DNA of 7,209 nucleotides from Balneolales bacterium (GCA_007131535.1 SLQI01000377.1:1-7209), one strand, 5' to 3'. Shown: positions 1 through 5,815, counted from the stretch's first letter. Program-made: numbers and translations. The notes: generated by a model from the sequence alone, not told the origin.

Positions 1-339
1 CTGTCAAACATTGAATTACAGCTGCATTTGTGTGCTTATTATAACCATGAATCACGGATGCCAGGGCTGTACATGATCAATTAGGTAACCTGGAAGAATT
101 TAATCCAATCAACAAGAAATATGGCAGATTTCAGACGTTGAGGTCACAATTTTTTGCACAGTATTCAGTTGTTATGGTGAACCGTTTATGCCGGTTGTGG
201 CCGGGTTGCGAGAAGAAGTATTAAAGAATTGATAATCGGAATCCGGACAATAAAACCGTGAAAACTATTACAGTTGTACAGGTATGATGATGTTGCCTGG
301 CAGACGTGAAAAGACAAGCATTTGAGTGTTTTCCCGGTT

Positions 340-418
340 AAGGCTGAAGAGCAAAACTCCCTCAGCAGTCGAAGTTGATGAAAAAAGGCTGAATTTATAC
401 CTATAGGTATCAGCAGTC
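340..418. repeat. Imperfect short tandem duplication
   Basis: Two 9-base words recur in the same order. AAGGCTGAA lies at 340-348 and 385-393, and TCAGCAGTC at 362-370 and 410-418. The offsets are 45 and 48 bases, and the intervening sequence differs (13 versus 16 bases). This looks like a decayed duplication of a roughly 45-base unit. The second copy carries the palindrome at 397-410 between the two words. It may be chance, because only 18 bases per unit match. Confidence 0.3.
397..410. promoter_or_regulatory. Perfect 14-bp palindrome, possible operator
   Basis: ATACCTATAGGTAT equals its own reverse complement over all 14 bases, with no spacer. Palindromes of this size often bind dimeric regulators, but nothing ties this one to a known family. 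It lies about 120 bases upstream of the first TonB-like start and about 70 bases upstream of the possible promoter at 478-508. That is far for a simple repressor site but possible for an activator. The operator role is inferred from symmetry alone. Confidence 0.25.
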
Positions 419-477
419 TCCCTGAGCTCCGCAGTATCAAAGGGTTAGAAGGAGAAACAACTACGGAAGAGGAAGGA

Positions 478-508
478 TTGCGTCCAAAAGTATTAAAAAA
501 GTAGTTTG
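478..508 (+). promoter_or_regulatory. Possible Bacteroidota-type promoter before the first TonB-like gene
   Basis: TTG at 478-480 is followed after 21 bases by TAGTTTG at 502-508. This resembles the -33 TTG / -7 TAnnTTTG pattern known from Bacteroidota primary sigma factors, with one base missing in the -7 box. Transcription would begin near 515, leaving a leader of about 15 bases before the ATG at 530. That short leader fits a gene with no visible Shine-Dalgarno sequence. The match is imperfect and the region is A-rich, so confidence is low. Confidence 0.3.
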
Positions 509-529
509 CAACCCTTTACCTAAGCTGCC

Positions 530-1213
530 ATGAAAAAATTAGTTCACACCAAAAGCCCTCAGGCCGACCTGACCCGCTACTATAAGCGGGATTTCATGGT
601 CTCGGTCATTCTTGTACTGATCCTACTGATCATCGCATTCCGGGTACAATTCAACCCGAGTGTTGAAATTAAAATCACTGAGCGGGAGCGGGAGATCATC
701 CAACTGGAAGATATTATTCAGACCCGGCAGGAAACATTGCCTCCTCCACCCCGGCGACCGCGATTGCCGGCGGTAGTACCCAATGAGGTTATAGTTGAAG
801 AGGCATACTTTGATTTTGATTTCGATCAGCCCGATATGCCACTTCTGCCGCCGCCTCCGCCGGTTGCTCCCGGCGCCGAAGAGGAAGAAGAGGAGCGTGA
901 ATTCTTCATCGCGGTGGAGCAGATGCCGACCATCATCGGAGGCACAGAAGCGCTTTACCGCATACTTGAATACCCGGAACTTGCCCGCAGAGCCGGAATT
1001 GAAGGTCGGGTAATTGTGCAATTCATTATTGACGAGGAAGGCAATGTCATCGATCCTTATGTCATAAGAGGTGTCGGAGCCGGACTCGATGAAGCCGCTT
1101 TGAGAGCTGTCAGCCAACTGAAGTTTGAGCCGGGCCGGCAGCGAGGACGTGCTGTGCGGGTACAGTATACGATACCGGTTACATTCAGGCTGGATCAAGG
1201 TACCCGGAGGTAA
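530..1213 (+). CDS. TonB-family energy transducer-like protein, copy 1
   Basis: This 227-residue protein has the TonB layout. It has a short basic cytoplasmic N-terminus, one membrane helix at about residues 23-38, a periplasmic linker, and a TonB C-terminal domain at about 132-221. The linker has a Pro/Arg block (71-80), an alternating Asp/Phe patch (94-100), a second Pro run (107-111) and six consecutive Glu (117-122). The C-terminal domain shows the family pattern YPELARRAGIEGRV, then DEEGNV, then a closing Y-T-I-P-V-T-F strand. TonB proteins carry proton-motive energy from ExbB/ExbD to outer-membrane receptors. None of those partners is in the window, so the client is unknown. The ATG at 530 has no Shine-Dalgarno sequence but is the only start that keeps the basic N-terminus before the helix. 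A second copy lies at 3876-4562. It could instead be a periplasmic structural protein using a TonB fold. Confidence 0.9.
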   Translation: MKKLVHTKSPQADLTRYYKRDFMVSVILVLILLIIAFRVQFNPSVEIKITEREREIIQLEDIIQTRQETLPPPPRRPRLPAVVPNEVIVEEAYFDFDFDQPDMPLLPPPPPVAPGAEEEEEEREFFIAVEQMPTIIGGTEALYRILEYPELARRAGIEGRVIVQFIIDEEGNVIDPYVIRGVGAGLDEAALRAVSQLKFEPGRQRGRAVRVQYTIPVTFRLDQGTRR

Positions 1214-1220
1214 GATTGAT

Positions 1221-1254
1221 AACAGGACAGTCCCAGGCTGTCCTGTTGTATTTT
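1221..1254 (+). terminator. Rho-independent terminator after the first TonB-like gene
   Basis: A perfect 10-bp stem pairs AACAGGACAG (1221-1230) with CTGTCCTGTT (1238-1247) around a 7-base loop, and a GTATTTT tail follows. It begins 8 bases after the stop codon, so the TonB-like gene is probably transcribed alone. Confidence 0.85.
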
Positions 1255-1331
1255 AAGCTGCTACTTCATACCGTAAAACATTTCGAAACGGCTGGTTGCC
1301 TCTGCAGGCTAAAATTATGCCTTCACCAAAT

Positions 1332-1360
1332 TTGAAAGCTTTCTCAAGTTAAAGTACATT
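1332..1360 (+). promoter_or_regulatory. Possible promoter of the S9 peptidase gene
   Basis: TTGAAA (1332-1337) and TACATT (1355-1360) are separated by 17 bases, a good -35/-10 arrangement. Transcription would start near 1367, about 25 bases before the ATG at 1392. The position, just after the upstream terminator and just before the coding region, supports it. It also argues against translation starting at the TTG at 1359, which overlaps the -10 box. Confidence 0.4.
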
Positions 1361-1391
1361 GTCCGCAACCGATAACCTCCAAAACCGGACA

Positions 1392-3395
1392 ATGGCAATG
1401 GTAAGAATTTCTGTTACTTTGACTATGCTGCTTTTACTGGTCTCCAGCCAGTTAAGTGCCCAGCAACGCGGACTCGAACCCTCAGACTATATCAACTTCC
1501 AGTTTATCAGCGACCCCCAGATTTCACCGGATGAAGAGCGGGTAGTTTTTGTGCGGGCTAAAGTTTCGGAGGACCAACGCTCGCGGCACTCTTCACTTTG
1601 GATGGTGGATGTCGACCGGCCCGGAGAGCCTTACCGGTTTACCTCCGGGGAGTCTGACCGATCTCCGCGATGGTCGCCCGACGGAGAAAAAATCGCGTTT
1701 CTGAGCGACCGGGGAAACGGAACTAAAATTTTCACCATTTCGGCCCGGGGCGGGGAGGCTGAACCACTGGTGGAAACCGAACACAGCATATCTTCTTTTG
1801 AGTGGTCACCGGATGGGAATCAGCTGCTGTTGCACCTGAGCAAGGATCTGGAAGAGGATGACAACGAAAATGATGAACCTCAGCCAGATGTGCGCGAAGT
1901 CACCACCTCTCTGTATAAAGCCGATGGTATCGGCATTCTGCCCAAACGCCGGTTGCAAATCTGGACCTATTCGGTTGAACGGGATACGCTCAGACAGCTA
2001 ACCGACGGTACCGACTGGAATGACAACACACCCGTATATTCCAATGACGGATCACAAATTGCCTTCACCTCCAATCGCACGGGTGATGAATATGAAGGCG
2101 ACTACAACCAGGATATCTACATCATACCAGCGGATAGCGGTGCGGTTGAGAAACTTACCGAAACCGACGCCCGGGCAACTTCACCGGCATGGTCTCCGGA
2201 TGATGAAACCCTTGCATTTATTTACACCGAAGGGCGCTATCAGAAAACCGATATTTACTTGATGGAAGCGGATGGCACGAATAAACGCAACGCTTCCGGG
2301 GAGTTTGATCACATACCATCAAACCTGCAGTGGTCTAATGATGGTGAAGGTCTGTACTATCAGGCCGCGCATGAAGGAGGAACCGGACTTTTTTACCTGG
2401 AAGTGGAGACCGGTGAGATTGAATCGGTTTTACAGGGCAGATTTTCTGTAGGATCCACCATGCTGGCCGGCAATGGAGATAACAAGGTTTTCACCAGGGA
2501 AAGTGAAACCGAGCTTGCCGAAGTGTGGTTTGCGGATCAAAATGGCAATGAACCCGTACAGCTTACGCAAATGAACCAGCCCATGCTGGATACATTGGCT
2601 CTCAATGAGTTGGAACCGTTTTGGTTTGAAAACCGGGACGGCAGACAGTCCCAGGGTTTTCTGCTGAAGCCGGTTGGTTGGGAAGAGGGAGAGCGCTACC
2701 CGCTTATACTCAATATCAAGGGCGGCCCTACCGGTATGTGGGGTCATCAATGGTTTCATGAGTACCAGATGATGGCTGAGCGGGGATACGCTGTATTTTT
2801 TACGAATTATCGTGGCAGCTTCGGTTATGGCTTCGAGCATCAAAGCGCCGTATATCAGGATTACGGGGGCGCGGATTACGAAGACAACATGGATGGGCTG
2901 GCCCATGTACTGGTACAATACCATTGGATTGATGAAGACCGGCTCTATATCACAGGGGGCAGTCATGGTGGCTTTCTGACTAATTGGATTACCTCGCAGC
3001 ACCCCGGTAAATTCAGAGCGGCGGTAACCCAGCGCAGCGTCAGCAACTGGATATCCGAAGCCGGCACCCAGGCTTACACCCCGCAAATGATGCGTGATGA
3101 ATTCGGGGGAACCATCTGGGAGAACTATGATCTGTACTGGGGGCGCTCACCGCTAAAATATGCCGACCAGGTAGATGCCCCGACCTTGATTATTCACAGC
3201 GACCGGGATGAGATTACTCCGATTGGTCAGGGAGAAGAGTGGTACTATGCATTGAAAATAAATGAAGTTCCGGTAGAAATGGTGGTTTTTGAGGGAGAAA
3301 GTCACGGGCTCTCCCGTACAGGAACTCCGGTCAACCTCATTGAGCGTCTGAATCGCATTTTGGACTGGTTTGATCGATACGATACGGAATCATGA
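1392..3395 (+). CDS. Secreted S9 (prolyl oligopeptidase) family serine peptidase, S9C-like
   Basis: With the ATG at 1392 the product has 667 residues, close to bacterial acylaminoacyl-peptidase-like S9C enzymes. It starts with a signal peptide: Arg5, a Leu-rich core at about 7-18, and likely cleavage after SQLSA (near residue 23). A beta-propeller at about 30-410 follows, with repeated WSPDG-type blades (for example WSPDGEKIAFLSDRG at 94-108) and an acidic insert near 155-165. The C-terminal alpha/beta-hydrolase domain spans about 420-664. The likely triad is Ser524 in GGSHGG, Asp606 in SDRDEITP and His638 in ESHGLSRTG. The role is probably periplasmic or envelope hydrolysis of short peptides; the substrate cannot be read from sequence. 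The usual HGGP and NPRG motifs appear as KGGP (443-446) and NYRG (472-475). An in-frame TTG at 1359 would add 11 residues but sits in a likely -10 box; ATG 1398 is also possible. No Shine-Dalgarno sequence is visible. Confidence 0.92.
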   Translation: MAMVRISVTLTMLLLLVSSQLSAQQRGLEPSDYINFQFISDPQISPDEERVVFVRAKVSEDQRSRHSSLWMVDVDRPGEPYRFTSGESDRSPRWSPDGEKIAFLSDRGNGTKIFTISARGGEAEPLVETEHSISSFEWSPDGNQLLLHLSKDLEEDDNENDEPQPDVREVTTSLYKADGIGILPKRRLQIWTYSVERDTLRQLTDGTDWNDNTPVYSNDGSQIAFTSNRTGDEYEGDYNQDIYIIPADSGAVEKLTETDARATSPAWSPDDETLAFIYTEGRYQKTDIYLMEADGTNKRNASGEFDHIPSNLQWSNDGEGLYYQAAHEGGTGLFYLEVETGEIESVLQGRFSVGSTMLAGNGDNKVFTRESETELAEVWFADQNGNEPVQLTQMNQPMLDTLALNELEPFWFENRDGRQSQGFLLKPVGWEEGERYPLILNIKGGPTGMWGHQWFHEYQMMAERGYAVFFTNYRGSFGYGFEHQSAVYQDYGGADYEDNMDGLAHVLVQYHWIDEDRLYITGGSHGGFLTNWITSQHPGKFRAAVTQRSVSNWISEAGTQAYTPQMMRDEFGGTIWENYDLYWGRSPLKYADQVDAPTLIIHSDRDEITPIGQGEEWYYALKINEVPVEMVVFEGESHGLSRTGTPVNLIERLNRILDWFDRYDTES

Positions 3396-3430
3396 TGCTG
3401 TAGTTAATATCACGTTAGTTTTAGACAATT

Positions 3431-3511
3431 ATGTCTACAAATAGACGTTTTACAGGTAGAAAGAGAAGTAAAGGAGGGACTCGAAAAGCAGGCACCAAGC
3501 CTGCAAAGTAG
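3431..3511 (+). CDS. Tiny, highly basic protein, possibly ribosomal protein Thx-like
   Basis: A 26-codon ORF begins ATG TCT ACA AAT and ends in TAG, 10 bases before a strong terminator. The product starts MSTNRRFTGRKRSK; 10 of 26 residues are Arg or Lys and none is acidic. Length, charge and the T-x-R ... G-T spacing (Thr8, Arg10, Gly16, Thr17) resemble the small 30S protein Thx. Thx is about 26 residues in Thermus, occurs in many Bacteroidota, and fits into a pocket of 16S rRNA. Recalled from memory, an ungapped alignment with Thermus Thx gives about 7 identities in 26, too few to be sure. Five Arg codons include three AGA, unlike the CGG/CGC-rich neighbours, which is a caution. The gene starts 35 bases after the peptidase stop, with no Shine-Dalgarno sequence, and may be cotranscribed with it. 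Alternatively it is another nucleic-acid-binding peptide or a chance ORF in the transcript's 3' end. Confidence 0.45.
   Translation: MSTNRRFTGRKRSKGGTRKAGTKPAK
3488..3504 (+). other. Small stem-loop inside the mini-gene's 3' end
   Basis: GCAGGC (3488-3493) pairs perfectly with GCCTGC (3499-3504) around the 5-base loop ACCAA. It overlaps codons 20-25 of the candidate mini-gene and lies 16 bases before the terminator stem. Two stem-loops in a row could mean a structured small RNA or 3' UTR instead of, or as well as, a peptide. Confidence 0.45.
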
Positions 3512-3520
3512 AGTTTCCAA

Positions 3521-3548
3521 AGAGGCGGCGACACCGCCTCTTTTTTTT
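3521..3548 (+). terminator. Strong Rho-independent terminator after the peptidase and mini-gene
   Basis: AGAGGCGG (3521-3528) pairs with CCGCCTCT (3534-3541) around loop CGACA. A run of eight T at 3541-3548 follows, and A residues before the stem can extend pairing into the T-run. It ends the unit that holds the S9 peptidase and the candidate Thx-like gene. The A/T symmetry means it might also work weakly on the opposite strand. Confidence 0.92.
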
Positions 3549-3679
3549 GGGGGTAATATTGAGTGCGCTCAACATCAATCCTAAAAAAGGTGATAGTCAA
3601 TAGCTGCACGTCTAATGATTTTCTAACTTGCTGCAGGAGTGTTTGTTAGGTTTAATTTTGGATGATTTTATCGCAATTT

Positions 3680-3715
3680 TTGCCACATCTGTCAGTTATA
3701 TAAATACAATATAAT
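3680..3715 (+). promoter_or_regulatory. Possible promoter of the second TonB-like gene
   Basis: TTGCCA (3680-3685) is followed after 19 bases by TACAAT (3705-3710), and a perfect TATAAT overlaps at 3710-3715 (spacing 24). A separate Bacteroidota-like -7 box, TAATTTTG, lies at 3653-3660. The region is very AT-rich, so chance matches are likely and the exact start cannot be fixed. A start near 3720 would give a leader of about 155 bases. Confidence 0.3.
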
Positions 3716-3720
3716 TTATT

Positions 3721-3774
3721 GTTTACTTCCCGGTATTTAAGAGTTCGTTGCATAAACGACAGGTAAACTGCCGG
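3721..3774 (+). other. Possible RNA fold in the leader of the second TonB-like gene
   Basis: GTTTAC (3721-3726) is complementary to GTAAAC (3763-3768). Inside it TCGTT (3745-3749) pairs with AACGA (3755-3759) around GCATA. CCGG at 3730-3733 can also pair with CCGG at 3771-3774, crossing the outer stem, so the two pairings would form a pseudoknot or be mutually exclusive. The pairings are short and the function is unknown. Confidence 0.3.
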
Positions 3775-3863
3775 AAAGAAAAAGTTAGCATTTAAATCAG
3801 ATTTCGGCCTATGGCAGATCCATAAATATTAAGATTTTAGTACAGTGATCCGACACTTAATCA

Positions 3864-3870
3864 TAGGAGG
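3864..3870 (+). promoter_or_regulatory. Ribosome binding site fixing the second TonB-like start
   Basis: TAGGAGG lies 5 bases before the ATG at 3876, a near-perfect Shine-Dalgarno sequence. It stands out because the first TonB-like copy, the peptidase and htpG show none, which suggests different translational control of the two TonB paralogues. Confidence 0.8.
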
Positions 3871-3875
3871 CTGTT

Positions 3876-4562
3876 ATGAAACCAGTGAAAATGTATCCCC
3901 GAAAAGCCGAGAAAGCCTATGATTACCGGCGTGATTTCATGGCCTCAGTTGCAATGGTTTTAGTCCTGTTGATCATGGTATTCCGGGTTCATTTCAATCC
4001 CACTGTGGAAGTGGAATACACCGAGCGTGAGCAGCCCAGAATTCAGCTTGAAGATATTATTCAAACGGAACAGCCGAAAAGACCGCCCCCGCCTCCCAGG
4101 CCACGAGCTCCGGTAGCGGTACCCGATGAGGTGATCGTAGAAGAAGATGTTTTCGACTTCGATATAGACCGGCCGGAACCCACAGCTCCTCCGCCTCCGC
4201 CGGCACCGGCCCCGGGCGACCCGAAAGCCGAAGAAGAGGAGGAAGAGGAAGAACTTGAATACTTCATCGCAGTGGAAGAGATGCCCACCATCATCGGAGG
4301 TATGGACGCGCTCTATGATGTGCTGGAGTATCCGGATCTGGCCCGAAGAGCCGGAGTGGAAGGCCGCGTAGTTGTCCAGTTTATTATTGATGAAGAAGGA
4401 AACGTCCTGAATCCACAGGTGATCAGAGGTGTGGGCGCCGGACTGGATGAGGCGGCTGTCGAAGCCATAAAGCAGCTTCGCTTCAATCCCGGACGCCAGC
4501 GCGGGCGACCTGTTGCTGTTCAATACACCATACCGGTAACATTTATAATTGACAGAGATTAA
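3876..4562 (+). CDS. TonB-family energy transducer-like protein, copy 2
   Basis: This 228-residue paralogue of the protein at 530-1213 has the same plan. It has a basic N-terminus, a membrane helix at about residues 22-37, and a QLEDIIQT segment (58-64). The Pro/Arg block (70-77) and VPDEVIVEE are followed by a DFDID patch, a second Pro run (105-109) and eight Glu in a row (119-126). The TonB C-terminal domain runs at about 132-223. The last 94 alignable residues differ from copy 1 at 19 positions (about 80% identity); the linkers and the first 17 residues have diverged much more. It presumably couples inner-membrane energy to an outer-membrane partner, but no ExbB, ExbD or receptor gene is nearby. 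The strong Shine-Dalgarno sequence fixes the start. Terminators upstream (3521-3548) and downstream (4601-4638) indicate a single-gene unit, with the long leader giving room for separate regulation. Family assignment is firm; the substrate and partner are not known. Confidence 0.9.
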   Translation: MKPVKMYPRKAEKAYDYRRDFMASVAMVLVLLIMVFRVHFNPTVEVEYTEREQPRIQLEDIIQTEQPKRPPPPPRPRAPVAVPDEVIVEEDVFDFDIDRPEPTAPPPPPAPAPGDPKAEEEEEEEELEYFIAVEEMPTIIGGMDALYDVLEYPDLARRAGVEGRVVVQFIIDEEGNVLNPQVIRGVGAGLDEAAVEAIKQLRFNPGRQRGRPVAVQYTIPVTFIIDRD

Positions 4563-4600
4563 GAGTTCGGATCTAACCTTGCCGACACGGTAATTTATAT

Positions 4601-4638
4601 TGGTGGCGCCAACGGAAAAATTGGCGACCACCATTTTT
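4601..4638 (+). terminator. Rho-independent terminator after the second TonB-like gene
   Basis: TGGTGGCGCCAA (4601-4612) pairs with TTGGCGACCACCA (4621-4633) over 12 bp with one bulged A. The loop is CGGAAAAA, and five T follow at 4634-4638. It begins 38 bases after the stop codon. Confidence 0.85.
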
Positions 4639-4765
4639 ATTTATGAATTCACTTTATTGATTCACAATCATTCGGTAGAAATATCAAAAATCAACATAGA
4701 ATCCCGTCGGTGGATGTCGTTATCAAAAGAAGCAGGGAAAAAACAGCTGATTCCGATAAATCAAA

Positions 4766-4774
4766 AGAGGTGAG
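4766..4774 (+). promoter_or_regulatory. Ribosome binding site of the radical SAM gene
   Basis: AGAGGTGAG ends 8 bases before the ATG at 4783 and matches the extended anti-Shine-Dalgarno complement well, so it fixes the start. A 19-codon ORF (4714-4773) ends with its TGA inside this site. Confidence 0.75.
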
Positions 4775-4782
4775 AATTTTTA

Positions 4783-5784
4783 ATGTTTCAATCCGACCCC
4801 GCATATAAAGACGATTCCAGATGGGTAATCAACCGCGGGAAATTTGTGCCCGCCTATTTGAAACTATATGAAACCGACCGCTCGGTTTTTCAGCAGCGGG
4901 TAGAAGCCGGGCTGGAGCAGCTCAAATCCTGTGATGTATGTCCGCGCTATTGCTATGTGGATCGAATGAATGATGAACACGGTAAATGCCGAACAGGGCG
5001 CTACGCTTATGTGAGCAGTGCATTTCCTCATTTTGGCGAGGAAGATTGCCTGCGCGGCTGGAATGGATCGGGAACTATCTTCTTCTCATTTTGTAATCTG
5101 AAGTGTGTTTTTTGTCAGAATCACGATATTTCATGGGCCGGAGCGGGCAAGCAGGTGAATGCTTCGGAGCTGGCCGATATGATGATTCGACTCCAGGAAC
5201 AAGGGTGCCATAATATCAACTTTGTAACTCCGGAACATGTAGTGCCGCAGGTTATGGAAGCTATTCCTCCGGCAATTGAAAAGGGACTCCGCCTTCCTAT
5301 CGTCTATAATACCAGCGGCTTTGACTCCCTTCACTCCCTCAAACTGATGGAGGATATCGTGGATATCTATATGCCGGATTTCAAATTCTGGGATCCGGAT
5401 CTTTCTAAATTCTACATGACCGAGAGCACCTATCCGGAAGTTACCCGCAATGCCATCAGGGAAATGCACCGGCAGGTTGGTGATCTGAAATTAGATGAGC
5501 AGGGGTTGGCTTTACGTGGTCTTCTGGTGCGCCATCTGGTGATGCCCAACAAAGTAACCGGATCGGAACAGATTTTTCGTTTTCTTGCTGAAGAAATTTC
5601 TCCTGACACCTACATCAACATCATGGATCAGTATTTTCCCGATGCTAAAGTGGTTGAAAAACCCGATAAATACGGTGACATCAACCGAAGAATAACGGGA
5701 CTGGAATACCGTCAGGCTAAACAAGCCGCGAAACAGGCCGGGCTGCATCGCATTGATGAACGCCGGCAACTTTATGCCTTTTGA
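4783..5784 (+). CDS. Radical SAM protein of the PflX / COG1313 type
   Basis: The 333-residue product has the radical SAM signature C-x3-C-x2-C at Cys104, Cys108 and Cys111 (FCNLKCVFCQNHDISW). These residues hold the [4Fe-4S] cluster that cleaves S-adenosylmethionine. A Cys-rich N-terminal segment precedes it: Cys50, Cys53 and Cys57 in CDVCPRYC, then Cys69 in GKC, typical of PflX-like proteins and perhaps a second metal site. Cys89 is extra. The TIM-barrel part follows, with NFVTPEHVVPQ, VYNTSGFDS and DIYMPDFKFWDP motifs and a C-terminal YxDINRRIT-like stretch. The family resembles pyruvate formate-lyase activases, but its substrate is not established and no glycyl radical enzyme is in the window. 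A good Shine-Dalgarno sequence supports the start. It sits between the terminator at 4601-4638 and the htpG promoter, so it is probably expressed alone. Family assignment is firm; function is unknown. Confidence 0.9.
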   Translation: MFQSDPAYKDDSRWVINRGKFVPAYLKLYETDRSVFQQRVEAGLEQLKSCDVCPRYCYVDRMNDEHGKCRTGRYAYVSSAFPHFGEEDCLRGWNGSGTIFFSFCNLKCVFCQNHDISWAGAGKQVNASELADMMIRLQEQGCHNINFVTPEHVVPQVMEAIPPAIEKGLRLPIVYNTSGFDSLHSLKLMEDIVDIYMPDFKFWDPDLSKFYMTESTYPEVTRNAIREMHRQVGDLKLDEQGLALRGLLVRHLVMPNKVTGSEQIFRFLAEEISPDTYINIMDQYFPDAKVVEKPDKYGDINRRITGLEYRQAKQAAKQAGLHRIDERRQLYAF

Positions 5785-5788
5785 CTAC

Positions 5789-5815
5789 AAGTTGGTTCCC
5801 CCCGTACAATTTTTT
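5789..5815 (+). terminator. Weak possible terminator after the radical SAM gene
   Basis: AAGTTG (5789-5794) can pair with CAATTT (5807-5812), with one G-U pair, around a 12-base C-rich loop, followed by the rest of a six-T run. The stem is weak and A/U-rich, so this may not terminate efficiently and some readthrough into htpG is possible. Confidence 0.22.

Larger units (their letters stand above)
1..529. other. Non-coding stretch upstream of the first TonB-like gene
   Basis: No ORF here looks like a protein gene. The longest, on the minus strand at 186-440 (84 codons), has no recognisable motif, no clear ribosome binding site and a composition rich in Ser, Leu, Ile and Cys typical of chance translation. 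The region contains a 14-bp palindrome at 397-410, an imperfect local duplication at 340-418 and a possible promoter at 478-508, listed separately. I saw no tRNA, rRNA or inverted-repeat mobile element ends. A small RNA cannot be excluded by eye. Confidence 0.5.
3549..3875 (+). other. AT-rich non-coding leader before the second TonB-like gene
   Basis: No credible ORF is present in these 327 bases. The stretch holds a small hairpin (TTGAG, loop TGCG, CTCAA, 3559-3572), an AT-rich block with -10-like hexamers at 3699-3715, and a set of complementary segments at 3721-3774 that could fold in a transcript. The second TonB-like gene, at the end of this stretch, has a clear Shine-Dalgarno sequence. 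I saw no tRNA or known riboswitch consensus. Confidence 0.5.

Noticed and set aside
186..440. 84-codon minus-strand ORF in the upstream non-coding region
   Set aside because: It shows no motif, no ribosome binding site and no coding-like composition, and it runs across the local duplication.
623..1198. 191-codon minus-strand ORF opposite the first TonB-like gene
   Set aside because: It is a shadow frame with poly-Arg from the Pro codons of the real gene. Its resemblance to the 3960-4634 shadow only reflects the paralogy of the two TonB genes.
1226..2655. 12-base word GACAGTCCCAGG present at 1226-1237 and 2644-2655
   Set aside because: One copy is part of a terminator and the other is coding sequence. 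There is no flanking similarity, so it is probably chance.
2430..3086. 218-codon minus-strand ORF opposite the S9 peptidase
   Set aside because: It lies wholly inside the peptidase catalytic domain, has no recognisable domain or ribosome binding site, and the + strand frame has clear family motifs.
3421..3609. 62-codon minus-strand ORF across the terminator
   Set aside because: It would translate straight through the strong terminator hairpin and its T-run, and lies opposite the better-supported mini-gene.
3960..4634. 224-codon minus-strand ORF opposite the second TonB-like gene
   Set aside because: It mirrors a low-complexity coding region, giving Arg- and Phe-rich runs, and begins inside the terminator.
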